Source of the DNA: Ectocarpus siliculosus
Taxonomy: Eukaryota; Sar; Phaeophyceae; Ectocarpales; Ectocarpaceae
DNA length: 64,000 bases
NCBI GenBank assembly: GCA_000310025.1
Contig: FN648368.1
Span: forward strand, 250,614 to 314,613
Direction of reading: 5' to 3'
Within the stretch, counting starts at the first letter, position 1. Each line of letters starts with the position of its first letter. The notes under the pieces are model-generated. The model saw only the letters and a list, made by a program, of their open reading frames with translations, ran no database searches and was not told where the DNA came from. Position numbers and translations under genes: made by a program. Of the stretch, positions 24,601-35,734 are shown in pieces.

Positions 24601-27600
24601 GAAGCAAACTGACAGCCGCCGTCGTGACAGACAGGCACCAAGCGCGTTGCCTTTGCCCGTAACCGGCCAACCAACAGACCAACCTGGAACCGCTTGAGTT
24701 TCATGCTATATCCCCTCCCTCCCAAGGATGGCGCGTTCTGTTCCGACTCACTACTTTCGTCAGTTCACACACGAGGGAGTCTATATGCGAGAGTTCAGAA
24801 GCTTCACACGGGCGTTACAATCGAAGGCACGCACCGCAGGAGGGGTGGAGGGGGGGGGAACCCTTCTGTATGGCCCCGGATTTGAGCTCAAAATCGGCAG
24901 AAATACTACTGCAAGCTGTGAGCGCCGATGCGAAGTGATGAAAAAAAGTAATCGTTGACATACACGATTTTCGTGCTTCGCCGACGGAAAAAATGTACGT
25001 GTAGTTTGCATACTGTGCATACCTGGGTGCGGGTCTCCGTTGAAGAGGCCGTCGATGTGAATCTGCTCCATTCCGAACACAAAGGTATGTGGGAACATGG
25101 GACATGAAGAGGGGGGGCACGGCGAACAAAAAACGTGTCAGCATTCTTCGTCTCTTTCCTTGCCTCCCTCTCTCACACACCTTCGCTCCCTCGTTTCTCT
25201 GACATCTTGGCGTGGGTTGTCTCCTGCTGAAACAAAATGGAAAACATACGTGTTCCGCGCCCGACCAACACAAGCATGGGGAAGAAGGCGAAGAGAGCCC
25301 ACGTGCGATATATTCTCGACTCGTTTGTTCGACTCGAATCCCCTGAAAACATGTATGCCTTTGTTTCCTCCGAAAATTCGGGAAAACAAAGAAAACGAAC
25401 AAAACAAAAAACACCATTCATCCAGAACAATCCAATCCCTTTGGTACACGCTTGTCAACAAAAACACACCACCCACGTGTAAACATTTCCAAAGAAAGGG
25501 CTTCAAAAACATCACAATCCGCCGACCGACACCCATCTCCTTCCCTGGCTTAGGAAGCGCTTAGGAAGCGAAATCGGTCACCTGGTATGCGAAGGACTCG
25601 GTCACCGATCGCATAACGGCCTCCCGGTCGATGTCCACGGCGGCGAGGGCCTTGGAATCAGTCACCTTGAAGCCCTCGCAAAAGGTCATCACCACCACCT
25701 GACGACGAAACCACGACACCACCAGAGACACCAGAGAAGAGTCAAGCGCTAGCCGAGGTTGGGGGGCACGGTGACGAGACCTACCGCATCGGTGTTCTGA
25801 TCTTTGAATGGAAACGTGGCGCTTCAATTTGCAGCATCGACACCATGATCGTGTCGGAAACGTTACAGCAACCGCCTGGTTGGAAAGGTGCGGCGTAGTT
25901 CATGGGCGAGACAACCGCGCTACGCAATCGCCTGTTGATACGGTTCGCAACGGAATCACACACGTGAAGCGTCCTACACACTAAATCTACAACCACTTTT
26001 TCCCAGAGACATCGCAGCTACGCCGGACCCGGAACAATCCGACTCTACATAGCCTCGACCTCTCGCCAGCTACAACATCCTTTCCTTGTGCACCCCAGAC
26101 AGATAAAAAAACTCGCCTTCATACGCGTGAACTCTGGGATCAACTCCGGCACGATGACGTCCAGCCCCGAGCGCTTCATTGCGGCGCCGATCCTGTGAAG
26201 ATTCTTCGCCTCGCAGACGAAGTCAAGCTCCTTGTACGACTCCTTCGTCCACTCGTTCATGATCGGACTGGTGGCAGGGACAGACAGATAGACAGACAGA
26301 AGACAGAGAGAGAGACAGAGAGAGAGACAGAGAGACAGAGAGAGAGGGGGGCAGAGAGGACCGGAAAGCCGATAGGGGAGGCGTATTGGGGCGTCGCACC
26401 ACCACACCGCTATCATCACCACTGGCAACAGAAGCAGGAGGTGCAGCGGAGCCATGGTTCCACAAAGGAAACAAGCGTATGGAGGCACACGCGCGAACTG
26501 GTATCTGTCTGCTGAAGCTACTGCTGCTGCTGTCTCTGCGGTGCAATCCTTAGTAGCAGCGCCAAACACTGACTTCAAGACCCATGGCCGCCCCTTGCAA
26601 CGCCAAGCCTCCCTAAGACACTCTTGGAACACAAGAAAAAAGCCGCAATCCACAGCAGTACGAAAGGGCAAGCGCAACCAGCCCTCCGTTCAACACACCC
26701 ACGGCATCGAGAAAACAACACACGCACTCTCACCGGAAGTCGTAGTCCTTCTCCGCCCAGGCAACCATCCTGACAAGGCGGCTGATGTTCCTCAGGTCCT
26801 CGAGAAACAACGTCCTCACTCGTCGGTGCTGAACCTGTTCACCAGGCGCAACACGGGTACGGTCCGAGAGCACGGCGGCAAAGAGAGAGCTGGAACTAAC
26901 GCCAGCACGAGAGCTCAAAAACCCCACCCACAGTGTTCACCTTACTGTCCTCCAAGAAAGGCACGGTAAACCATCCGTATACCGTCTTGCGAAGAAAGGC
27001 CACACGCGCCATCCTACCCACTGTCCTCCTCGGCGATTCCACCGTCCACACGAAGGCACCGCCCTTTCCACTGCTGGCAGTCAGCAGGCACCCTGTGCAG
27101 AGCGTACCACACCACACGGGCGGTGCGACTGCTCCCCTCGATACACCCGTGGTCGGCACACTACGCGGGCGGTCGCTCGCTTGCCGGCAGGCACACACAC
27201 ATACGCACGCACCTTGATGACAGCCTCTCGCCCGTCCTTAAGCTTGCACCGGTGGACCTGCGCGACCGAGGCGCTGGCGAGGGCCTCCCGGTCTATCGTC
27301 GCGAAGAGCTCCGCCAGAGGGCGGCCCAGCTGCTCCCTGACGGTTTCGTCCACCTCCTCGAACGGGGACGCCGGCACGGCATCCTGAAGCTTGGACCTGC
27401 GCTCGCACCCCGAGTGGCGGACGGCCGCGAAAACACGCACGCGGTGATAACGAAAACGCGGCCCCAAAGAGGGTGATTAGCGGACGACCGCCGAATGCTC
27501 ATACGTGCTACTGTACCCAACTAATGACAGCTTCGCGGACAGAGACCGTTTGCAACACGCCAGGGGGGAATGCGCAGCAAACAAAGACGAGAACGAAACA

Positions 27601-30600
27601 TGGGCCTACATATCTAATGCATGCGCCAACACAATTCGATGCACCCATGTCTTAAACCGATTCTTCCTTCCCGACTGCGGGTGAGAGACCGAAAATAAAC
27701 TCACAGCTCGTCAAGGTACGGCTGGGGCATGACATCCGCCCGCGAGCTCAGATACTGTCCGGTCTTGACCCACATCCCCGCCACATCAAGGATGCTCTGG
27801 TAGACGAACGGCGCAAGCAGCTTGTGCACGTCCGCCCACGTGTCATCAGACTCGTCGGAACTCATGCCCTACACATGTAGCCGCAGGAGCGGGCATGGAA
27901 GGGCGAAGGGTTTGCGAGGGGTGAAACAAAACGCTGGATGAGATGACAAGAGGGCGTGCTGACAGGGACAGGAACGGTGACCAGAGCACGGGGACACCAC
28001 AACTGTTTTTCCACAAAACGCTGCATATGCTACCGGGTACTAACGCAAACACCATGGTATCCTCCATTTCATACATGTCACGAAATGAAACAGGACAGGA
28101 AAAATTTCCACGGCCCAGGCCACACATATTGCAGCCGACTCAATTATGGCTATGAGTGCCCCGCCCACGGAAGGAAATTTTACTCCCACGCGTTTGTCTC
28201 CGCGTCGCTCCTCATCTACTCTTGTGGGCTCGTAGCAGTTTTGGTGAGTGGGATTGACGAGCAGAGTAGCGTCGCACCTGCGTGAGCGTCTTGGTCATCT
28301 TGAGGGCAAAGATAGCTGTCCCCGCGAGACAGAACGTCTTCACTCGCCGCAGGATCAGCCCCTCCGACCTCCGCTGGTGCACAATCAGGCACACCACCAC
28401 CAACGCCATGACCGCCCAGTACAACGACATCGAAAGGCGCAGCTTGCCGCTGGGAAGAGCGGACCCGGGCTCGTCATCTTGCTGAGGCCTCTGCTGACCC
28501 TTGCTCTCAGGCGGCCGCCGCTGCTGGGCGAAGAGCGCGAAAGCGGGGAAGGGGGGCACGCCAAGCGGAACGTTACGCCACGTGAATCGACGACGATTCC
28601 TCCGCTTCACACAGCTATCTCCGTCCGCGAGCGAAACGAGCGCTCTACGCAACCTCACCTTGCCGGCATCACGATCTTATTTCCTGCTACTGCTGTAAGG
28701 TAGACATTGCTTGCTCGCTTTCCGGCCACGACGGAAGAAACCAACACACGCAGATCCCCTGGCCGAAGGCTGGGGAAACAAGCATAAAACACTTGACAAC
28801 GTCCGGTGTACACGCGCGCGCACCTTCCCCTTCTCTTCTGGCATCGCCCACGACCCCTTGCTTCTGCCCCCTGCTGCCGCCGCCGCCGCTGCTGTTGCCG
28901 CTGCAGCGGACGCCGCTGCCGTTGCCGCTGCTGCGGCCGCTGCTGCCGCATCTTCCAGCGACCTAACACCGCCGCCGTCCTTGGCCTCGGCGACGCACGT
29001 ATCGCCCTCGGCGCACGTGGTGGGCGAGACCCTCACCCCAACCCCGGCATCACCGCCTTTTCCCCTCGCAACGGTAGCCTCCTTACCCCTGCCGGCGGCG
29101 GCGGCGGCGGCGGCGGCGGCATCACTGCCCTCCCCTTGGACCTCGGGGGCGGAAGCGGTGGCGTTGCTGGCGGGCAACAACGCTTCCGCCGCGTGGGAGA
29201 ACGCAAGCCCTGCGGCACCCCCCACCGCGGAAGCGAGCCTTGCCCCTCTCGCACCCACAGCCGACAGCGCGGAGACGTCGACAGTGACCTGTGTGCGGGT
29301 GTGTGTGTGTGTGTTTGAGTGCGACCGGTCGACCGGCCGCAAAAAAAAAGAAGGGTCAAATGGTGCTGTTGTCACTGCTGTGATGCTGTTGTCACTGACT
29401 GTCCTTTTCGGCACAGGCTTTACACACGTTTAGTTGCCCAGCGGACGAAAATTGAGAGAGATTGCAATATTCTGTGGTTCCCTAGGACGCAGGGTAAGCA
29501 CTATAATAGCAAGCAGATGGGCACCGGGCTGCATTTGATCAACGGTCCCCCGTCCCCTGACATGAGTTCACGCACACGTCTTCCCTCGAAAAGAGCAAAA
29601 ACAGCCTGAAAACAGTGACGGTAATATACCCGATAGAACGGGAAGAGTCTCTGGGGAGCTGAAAACCATGTCGTATCTAGTGAGCGTCATGTCTAAAACT
29701 GCAGTAAGTGCGCAACAGCAACTTGCCTCAAAAAGTTTCGGTCCGAACTGTCTCGACAACAGAGTCGCCGAGAGGTGAGCGCTCAAGAGCACCATCGCCA
29801 ACAGCCCCAGGGAAATTAGCCGGTACACCATCAGCACCAGGTGGCGAAGCACCCGCGCTCTAGCCGAGAAGGCACGCTTGTCGATGTGGTCAATCTACGT
29901 CATGCATGAGGAAATCCATTCACGGTAGCACCGGAGGGAGCGGGAGGAAGGGCAGAGGGTCGTTATCTGTGACTTCCGGACGATCATTCTTCGCACGGCA
30001 CGTGTGGTAAGTGATGGAAGGGGGCGCTGGGGGGGGGCGTCCTCTTGTTAAACGATGAGGGATTGCCTCGTACGACGCAGACGAGCTTGATTGCCCCACG
30101 GCTGGAGGAGGGGGGTACCGTTGGAACATTGTCCATGTTTCACTCCCCCCTCCGTGCATTGCCACATTGCTGCTTGGCGCGAGGGTCCGGAAAACACCCT
30201 CATCTGGGGTGTTCTGCAGGACCTTTTACCCCTATTGAAGAGGCATTTCGGACCTACAACTGCTGTTCGTGTTAGTACTGCCTTCGAGAGATGGACGTCT
30301 GAGCGATTTGCAGACCGAACAGCACTTCTCTGTATGTTCATCCCCCCGACATGTTTCGCCCGCGGTCCGTCGATTTAACGGGAGGAAACATCTGTGCTGC
30401 CAAAGATGGAACTGAGCACACGAAAGCTAGCGTACGGAGAGCACCCAAGCTCGAGTAGACCGCGGGCAACCTCCGCCCTGCAACAGAAAAGAAGGCGCTT
30501 GCTTGGTCTCCTGCGCAGTCCAGCCCCTCGATCACCCGTCCACTATCTACCAAGCTCAAAGTGGCAGCAGGACGCCTCGGGGCGGAGGGGGCGGGGGTGT

Positions 30601-32267
30601 AGTCATAGTCGTGCATGCCGTAGTCGTTAGACCATTGACCTTGCATTCCTACAAAGCCGGGACGGAGCACGCCGGGTTCTCACCGGACCAGCCTGAGGGG
30701 GGGGCTGCCCACAGCAGCCGCAACAACAACAACAGCCACGCATCACGTTACCGCACCCATCCGCTCGGCCTCCACGCACCTCCTCCTCCAACTCCAGCAC
30801 GCGGGTCTGCAGCTCCCTTGCTGCTTCCCCCTCCTTCTCATCCTGCTGCTGCAGCTTCTGGTGGTTTCGCCGGAAGCCCCCCGCGTCTTCCGCCAGGTTC
30901 GCCGAAGGCTTCTGTCCCATGCGAAACGGAGAGACCATTAAAACCATACGCCGTTGATGGCGAGGGCAGGGACTAGTTGATGGCGTGGGACTGCAGCTTT
31001 GGGATTAGATATCGGCGGCTGTTGGCAGGCACAGTCTGTGGGGTTATTGTGTACTGTAGCTAACGCACACTGCAACCAAACGGCTGCTGTGACGGCTGCG
31101 AAACACTTGTCCGCCTACATGGCCTTGAAAGCTTGCCAATGGCTACGTGAGACAACAGCAGTGGCAGCGTTGAGGACTTAATCATTTGGCCTTTCGCTCA
31201 CCTCAGTAGCGACCGGATCGGTGCGGGAGAGGCAAGACTCGCAAGCCCTCTGCCCGTCAACCTTGGCAGCGCTGCAGTCTTCGCAAACAACTCGGCCGCA
31301 AAAGCGGCAGTGGTGGCGCCAGCGGAGCACCTTGACGGACACAGCATCAAAACACCGGCGTCCAAAGTGCGGAGGGGGGGGAAACGTTTGGTTGCCAGGA
31401 CCCGCTAGGATGTCTCAATCAGGGTGCATGCCATCAGGGTGCATACCAAGCGCCACCTGCACTTCGTCTATAATAGCTCCTTGGAGAGGATGAAACCCCT
31501 TGCGTGACGGAACCTCGGGTGTTTTCCGTCAACGTGTACGTTTACGCACCCCCTGCTTGTGCCATCCGCAACAGCACCTACTCCTGATGGGGCCGGACCC
31601 CAATATATGCCCTGCAGTGCAGCGCGTCATGCCGGTGCAACTGCTGCTGCTGCTGCTGCTGAGGGGGAAATAGTTCCATCCACTCGTAGAGGTCGGCGAA
31701 CATGTCTGGATGGTTACGTTTGACGTGTCGCGTGGAAAATAAAATGGCCACGCGTGACGTCATGTCATCAGCCGAGTACTGCCAAAGGCGACGCGGGAAT
31801 GAATATTGTACATGCGAACCCGAACCCACCGTGAAATCCCTTCGGCAGACAACACACCGCTTGGCGTCCTCGTCTTTCTCCCACTTGCCCTTGTCGACTG
31901 CCTGCAGCCTATCGGGGGAGGCGGATTCTAGCGCCATAGCCTTCCGTATCCAATGGCCGAGCTTGATGCCAAGGCTCATCTCTCCCCGAAACTTGAGCTT
32001 GCCGGTTAGCAAGGCCGCGCGGGGACCTATGCGCCTTCCGCAGGTTGGGGGGGGGGAGAACATGTTCAGAGGCGGGCAGTCGGAATATCTTTAAGCGAGA
32101 AATCGGAGACTGGGTTGTGGGCGTCGCAGGAGTGCAGCTCGGGGAGAAGACCACCCCTCTCACACGTTCATCGCCCTTTTGTGTACCAATGTCCTTGGCC
32201 AGAAACTTGCAAACCTCACCACCGCCGGCATAAGTACTTGCCTACACCGTCTCTTTCAACACACCCT

Positions 32268-32305
<38 letters not shown>

Positions 32306-35300
32306 TTAGCGTAGGCTGGTAGGTCGTGACTTGACAGTATTGCCGGTTGGATAGCAGTGGCCTTGGTCCCGAAATTCTTCCTCTTTCTCGCACACCGGAC
32401 CAACTCCGTCCCTCCGACGACCGACGGCACAACAACGCACATCGCTCCGACCCAGCATCGACACCCGCAACGTGTAAACAAAACGTAAACACACGAAAAT
32501 ACAATACAGCATCCTATAGTACCTACCTAAAGCAGTAGCGATTTCGAAAAAAATGATTTGACCCTCCTAGTAAGCCTATTTACCACACCGTCGTCACCCT
32601 ATAATAGGCTCCGCTGTGTGAAACGCACGTGAAAACTCTTGGTCTATCATGCTTGGCTGAGGGGGTACGCTGTATGATATGCTGTGTGATGCCTCTCCTA
32701 CGCCTCTGACTTGCTGTACACCATCTCCCAAGCCGCGTGCCCCCTAGGTCGAAAAACTGTGCATCGCCTGGTACTGAAAAAAAAAAATTGCTGACTTGGC
32801 TTCAGAATGAACAGTGTCCCCACGTGTTTTGGGGGCACTTTTCATACTGAACCCAAGTCACCCTTTGTCTGGCAAGGAGCTTAGATTCTTTGGAGGGACT
32901 GTAGCCCCTCGACCAATGGCTGACAAACATTTTTGCCCGCTTTTTTTGCGGAGGGGCTGGATACTACTGCAGTAGGAGGGTTAACATCGCCGAAAAGACT
33001 GGTACCCGTTGGACTTATTCCCATGTGAAGTATTTGAAGTCTTTCAGCAGCAGTAGTGAGGGGTTAGTGACACCTGCTGGCAGTGTTAGGAGATTAGATT
33101 GCGCCGCATTATTTTGTTGGCCGGGTACACGAAACCCAAATTTTGCAACGCCTGACAGTTTTCCATCAAATGACTGGAGCGTACAACGGAGGACACCCTT
33201 GCGCGGAAAGAGACTGGGCACCTCGCCCCAGAGCAAAGCCAACGAAGAAAAGAGACTTGACAGCTGCGATCTACTAATGGTGATACCAAAGCATGTCATC
33301 CTCTCAGGAGGTCGCGATCCGACCTTCCCAATAGAGATCGGTGTCGCCAACTATGATATATGGAAAATGAAGCACGCGACATTCTACGTAGAACGCAGAA
33401 GATCAAACATCTCGCCGCCACGCGACACCGTAACAGGCCCACACTCTCTGTGTCAGATGAAACCCGCGACGGGCAAATCTCTGAATTCTCCATCCACAGA
33501 CCTCCAACGGGAGTTATGGCGGGTGCTACATGTATAGAAAACCCACAACCTTAGCTTCTTGTATCACCAGCAGTTCTCAGTCCAAACCGACCTCCCCACT
33601 ACGGCCACGCCATCAAGTACACAGGGGTTGGACCGGTTGAAGCTCTGGGCAGGTCGGCCGTCGGGGCGTTACAACACACCCGCACCGACTATTAACGGCG
33701 ACGTGAAACCACCAATAATACCACCTGTGGTGTACGTACAGGCACGCGTCGCGCTTTTTCGATGGCAATGTTGGACTGTATGGGCTGCAGAGACGCGTTG
33801 TGGAAGGTCTGCGCCGACCGGTGGTTGGGGGGGGGGGGGGGGGGTGCGGGAGGAAGTTTCCCCCCCAAAGGGACCCCCGAATTTCTCTTTTTCCCTCATG
33901 GTTTTTAAAAAAAAATGGGAACCTTTTGGACCAAAAAAATCCCCCCCCCCCCGCATTTCCCCCTTTTTTCCCCCCAAAAAAAACTGAAAACCCAAATTTT
34001 TCTTCCCTGTTTTATTNNNNNNNNNNNNNNNNNNNNNNNNNNNNNNNNNNNNNNNNNNNNNNNNNNNNNNNNNNNNNNNNNNNNNNNNNNNNNNNNNNNN
34101 NNNNNNNNNNNNNNNNCTTCCAAGGGGATTTTGGGGGGGTGTTACAGGTATAAAAACCCCCCACCTTTAGTTTTTTTTTTCCCCACCATTTTTCATTCCA
34201 ACCCGCCTTCCCCATTGGGCCCACCCCTTAAAGTACCCGGGGGTGGGCCGGTTGAAAGTTTGGGCCGGTTGGCCCGTGGGGGGTTTAAAACCCCCCCCCC
34301 CGGATTTTTAAGGGGGAGGGGAACCCCCCAAAAATCCCCCCTGGGGTGTAGGAACGGCCCCGGGTCGCGTTTTTTGGAGGCAAATTTTGGACTTTAGGGG
34401 CGGCAGAGACGCTTTGGGAAAGTTTTGCCCCGCCCGGGGTTGGGGGGGGGGGGGGGGGCTGCGTGAGGATGTATCCCCGCTAGAGGTACGCCTGATTCTC
34501 TCTTTTCGCATCATGCTATCTAAAAAAAACTGGTACACTTTTGGACCAAAGAAGTCGCACGCAGCCAGCATTCACACGTTATTCACCCCAAACGATAGCT
34601 GAACACCACAGCTACTCGTCCCTGCTTCACTACTCCAAACGGTGGCCTACAGCGTTCACGAGATCGGTATGTACCCAGTCCAAAAAAAAAAGGCGGCGCA
34701 ATCTAAACTCCCAACACTGCTGGAGACTGCGATTCGTTGGGTCCAGTCCTCAGACTGAGAAGCTCGGTCACATTACGGGTAGCTGAGAGGTAAAACTCCA
34801 AAAACTCTTTTGGCTCTAGGTTGTGTGTTTAATCTCTCTGCGCGAAGGAACACTGGCCATGTACGGTATGCATACGGCTGCTTTATTGGTAGACAACCTA
34901 CGTTGAGAAGTGAAAAGCTTAATGTAGTTGTAGGGAAGTGTGAGCAAGTCCCTCCTTCCCGCAGGAAAAGAATTGAAGGCAAGCACGGAAGAAGGTGGGA
35001 AAGAAAAACAAACAGCCCGCTGCTTTGTTTGCCTTCCTCCTGTGTGGTCCCGCCTTTGATGTGTCAAACAAACACCGAGAGGGATACACTGGCGCCCAGG
35101 ATAGACGGCAAGAAACCACAGGCACAACACAAAACATGATGTTGCACGGGAAGCGGTACACCTCATTCTCGTTTGCGGAACGACTACAGTAACCGACTCA
35201 CCTACAGCGTACCACGCCAGGAAATGTTCACACCCACTGGCGGACTGACGGTGAGTGGATGGTGTACAATAATAGCGTTTGGCGCGTCTTGTGGTTTGCA

Positions 35301-35734
35301 ACCGGGGGAGCTCACATGACTGCCACATCAGACCATCACTCTCTGCGCTGGCGAACAGCTGCCTCCTGGTCTTCAACTGCACCTCCAACTTCCAACGGCA
35401 GGGTTCAACAACTTATTACACTCACAACAGCCTCTAATTTTTGCGCAAAACGAGTATCACGGCTTCTATCGTCGCACATGCGAACAACTCACTCATGAGC
35501 AAGCCCGAGGAACACCTCTTCGGACGCATAGGTGAGGTGGAGCCTGGCTCGCGAGACTTCCGGCGGCGAGGCCTCCGTGAACTTCCCCGCGGTGTCGAGG
35601 ACGCACTCGTACGGGTAAGGGTTGCCGTTGATGGTCACGTGGATAGCAGCGGCCTGCTCAACCACGCCCGTTCCTGTTTCGTCAGCGGCGATCTTCGCTG
35701 CTGCTCTCAGCACGCGCTCAGGTTCGGTAGCCAT
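15179..35734 (-). CDS. SCP2-FYVE-ABC1 kinase-beta-lactamase-like fusion protein, 24 exons
   Basis: Minus-strand exons: 35734-35493, 32034-31830, 31330-31202, 30911-30780, 29894-29727, 29288-28824, 28523-28278, 27868-27705, 27396-27213, 26834-26734, 26267-26117, 25698-25582, 25062-25023, 24403-24262, 23712-23483, 23080-22974, 21763-21626, 20738-20496, 19786-19571, 18892-18476, 17975-17814, 17082-16846, 16255-15815, 15271-15179. Every phase agrees; 1589 aa. Order: SCP2-like lipid-binding domain (about 1-112); FYVE finger (132-186: WEKDED, CVVC, RWRHHCRFCG); coiled coil (about 200-236); hydrophobic helix (about 250-280); Ala-rich linker; membrane segment (about 480-496). The ABC1/UbiB kinase follows (about 530-940: KTGQ at 564, ASASVAQVHR, AVIKVQH, YKELDF, FNGDPHPGN, LLDWG at 812). 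Last is the serine beta-lactamase-like domain (SAGK at 1023-1026, GHVGMGG near the end). The kinase plus beta-lactamase pair is known from plant ABC1 proteins. A membrane-lipid or quinone role is inference. Confidence 0.85.
15669..15790. repeat. AAC/GAC-rich simple repeat
   Basis: Degenerate AAC and GAC triplet tract in the last intron of the fusion gene. Confidence 0.8.
17141..17370. other. Degraded second reading of 17479-17710 (assembly artefact)
   Basis: After the poly-G run at 17101-17112 the sequence becomes homopolymer-rich but aligns along its length with the DNA right of the gap. For example GGAAGGAAATGCCCCCCGGC matches GGAGTGATATGCCGCCGGC, and TTTTACAAGGGCGG matches TTTCACAAGGACGG. 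It looks like low-quality read-through past poly-G. It lies in the intron between fusion-gene exons 22 and 21. Confidence 0.8.
17371..17470. other. Scaffold gap of 100 N
   Basis: Exactly 100 N, a default gap size. The flanks overlap, so the real gap may be zero or negative. Confidence 0.99.
17471..17590 (+). repeat. Diverged fragment of the poly-G-bounded element
   Basis: A G-run followed by TACTCAT, then GCCGTAGTCGTTGACC and CTCGCATCCCCTACA, matches the start of the element family at 39199. The rest is diverged or missing. Confidence 0.6.
17631..17790. repeat. Two-unit tandem duplication of about 92 bp
   Basis: AACATGATAACAGCTAGAAC and the following ACGGCAACACC, then GGCGACAATAACAACAAC, recur about 92 bases later in slightly changed form. 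It is intronic, in the fusion gene. Confidence 0.7.
18585..18632 (-). repeat. Coding GGC repeat (poly-Gly) in the fusion gene
   Basis: About 15 consecutive Gly codons in exon 20, followed upstream by poly-Ser. The insert lies within the beta-lactamase-like region, between conserved blocks. Confidence 0.9.
20330..20440. repeat. A-rich tandem repeat of about 25 bp
   Basis: About four units starting with CCCCAAAACTGAAAACT variants, in the fusion gene intron between exons 19 and 18. A short AACCCTAACCCCC motif lies just left at about 20275. Confidence 0.8.
20750..20960. repeat. GA-rich low-complexity tract
   Basis: Long run of GAGA/GACA-type purine-rich repeat next to the acceptor of fusion-gene exon 18. 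On the sense strand this is a pyrimidine-rich tract. Confidence 0.8.
21498..21612. repeat. Two-unit local duplication
   Basis: ATCGGGGCAGGACGTTTTGA at about 21518 recurs as ATCGGCGCAGGACGTGTTGA at about 21583, with similar flanks. Intronic. Confidence 0.65.
24785..24947 (+). mobile_element. 5'-truncated copy of the tRNA-derived SINE
   Basis: It matches the 3' half of the element at 51304-51611: ATCGAAGGC, ACCGCAGGAGGGG, a CCTTCTGTRTG block, TGTGAGCGC and a final GAAGTGA, ending in a short A run. It is antisense inside the fusion-gene intron between exons 14 and 13. Confidence 0.7.
26278..26347. repeat. AGAC/AGAG microsatellite
   Basis: GACAGATAGACAGACAGA changing to AGAGAGACAGAG units, directly beside the acceptor of fusion-gene exon 11. 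Confidence 0.85.
30582..30703 (+). repeat. Short fragment of the poly-G-bounded element
   Basis: It holds only the first 100 or so bases of the family: CATAGTCGTGCATGCCGTAG, then TACAAAGCCGGGACGGAGC and TTCTCACCGGACCAG. A G-rich run lies at each side. It is in the fusion-gene intron between exons 5 and 4. Confidence 0.85.
32268..32304. repeat. CAG trinucleotide repeat
   Basis: About 12 uninterrupted CAG units in the first intron of the fusion gene. Not in any exon I can support. Confidence 0.95.
33500..34016. other. Left contig end overlapping the right contig across gap 2
   Basis: 33500-33830 is clean and 33840-34016, after poly-G, is degraded. The right flank is the mirror case: 34117-34440 is degraded and 34455-34610 is clean. 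Landmarks match across the gap, for example GGACCGGTTGAAGCTCTGGG with GGGCCGGTTGAAAGTTTGGG, and CTTTTGGACCAAA on both sides. The two flanks are the same DNA. It lies in the first intron of the fusion gene. Confidence 0.85.
34017..34116. other. Scaffold gap of 100 N
   Basis: Exactly 100 N. The flanking sequences overlap, so this is probably not missing DNA. Confidence 0.99.
34117..34610. other. Right contig end repeating 33500-34016
   Basis: Second reading of the same segment, degraded up to the poly-G at 34441-34458 and clean after it. See the left contig end entry for the matching landmarks. Confidence 0.85.

Noticed and set aside
33025-33537. 170-codon plus-strand open frame in fusion-gene intron 1
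   Set aside because: No domain or transposon motif is recognisable, and it lies beside the artefactual overlap.
28290-35734. SCP2-FYVE and ABC1-beta-lactamase as two separate genes
   Set aside because: No stop codon or start context separates them, and all exon joins keep the frame. It remains the main alternative to test with transcripts.
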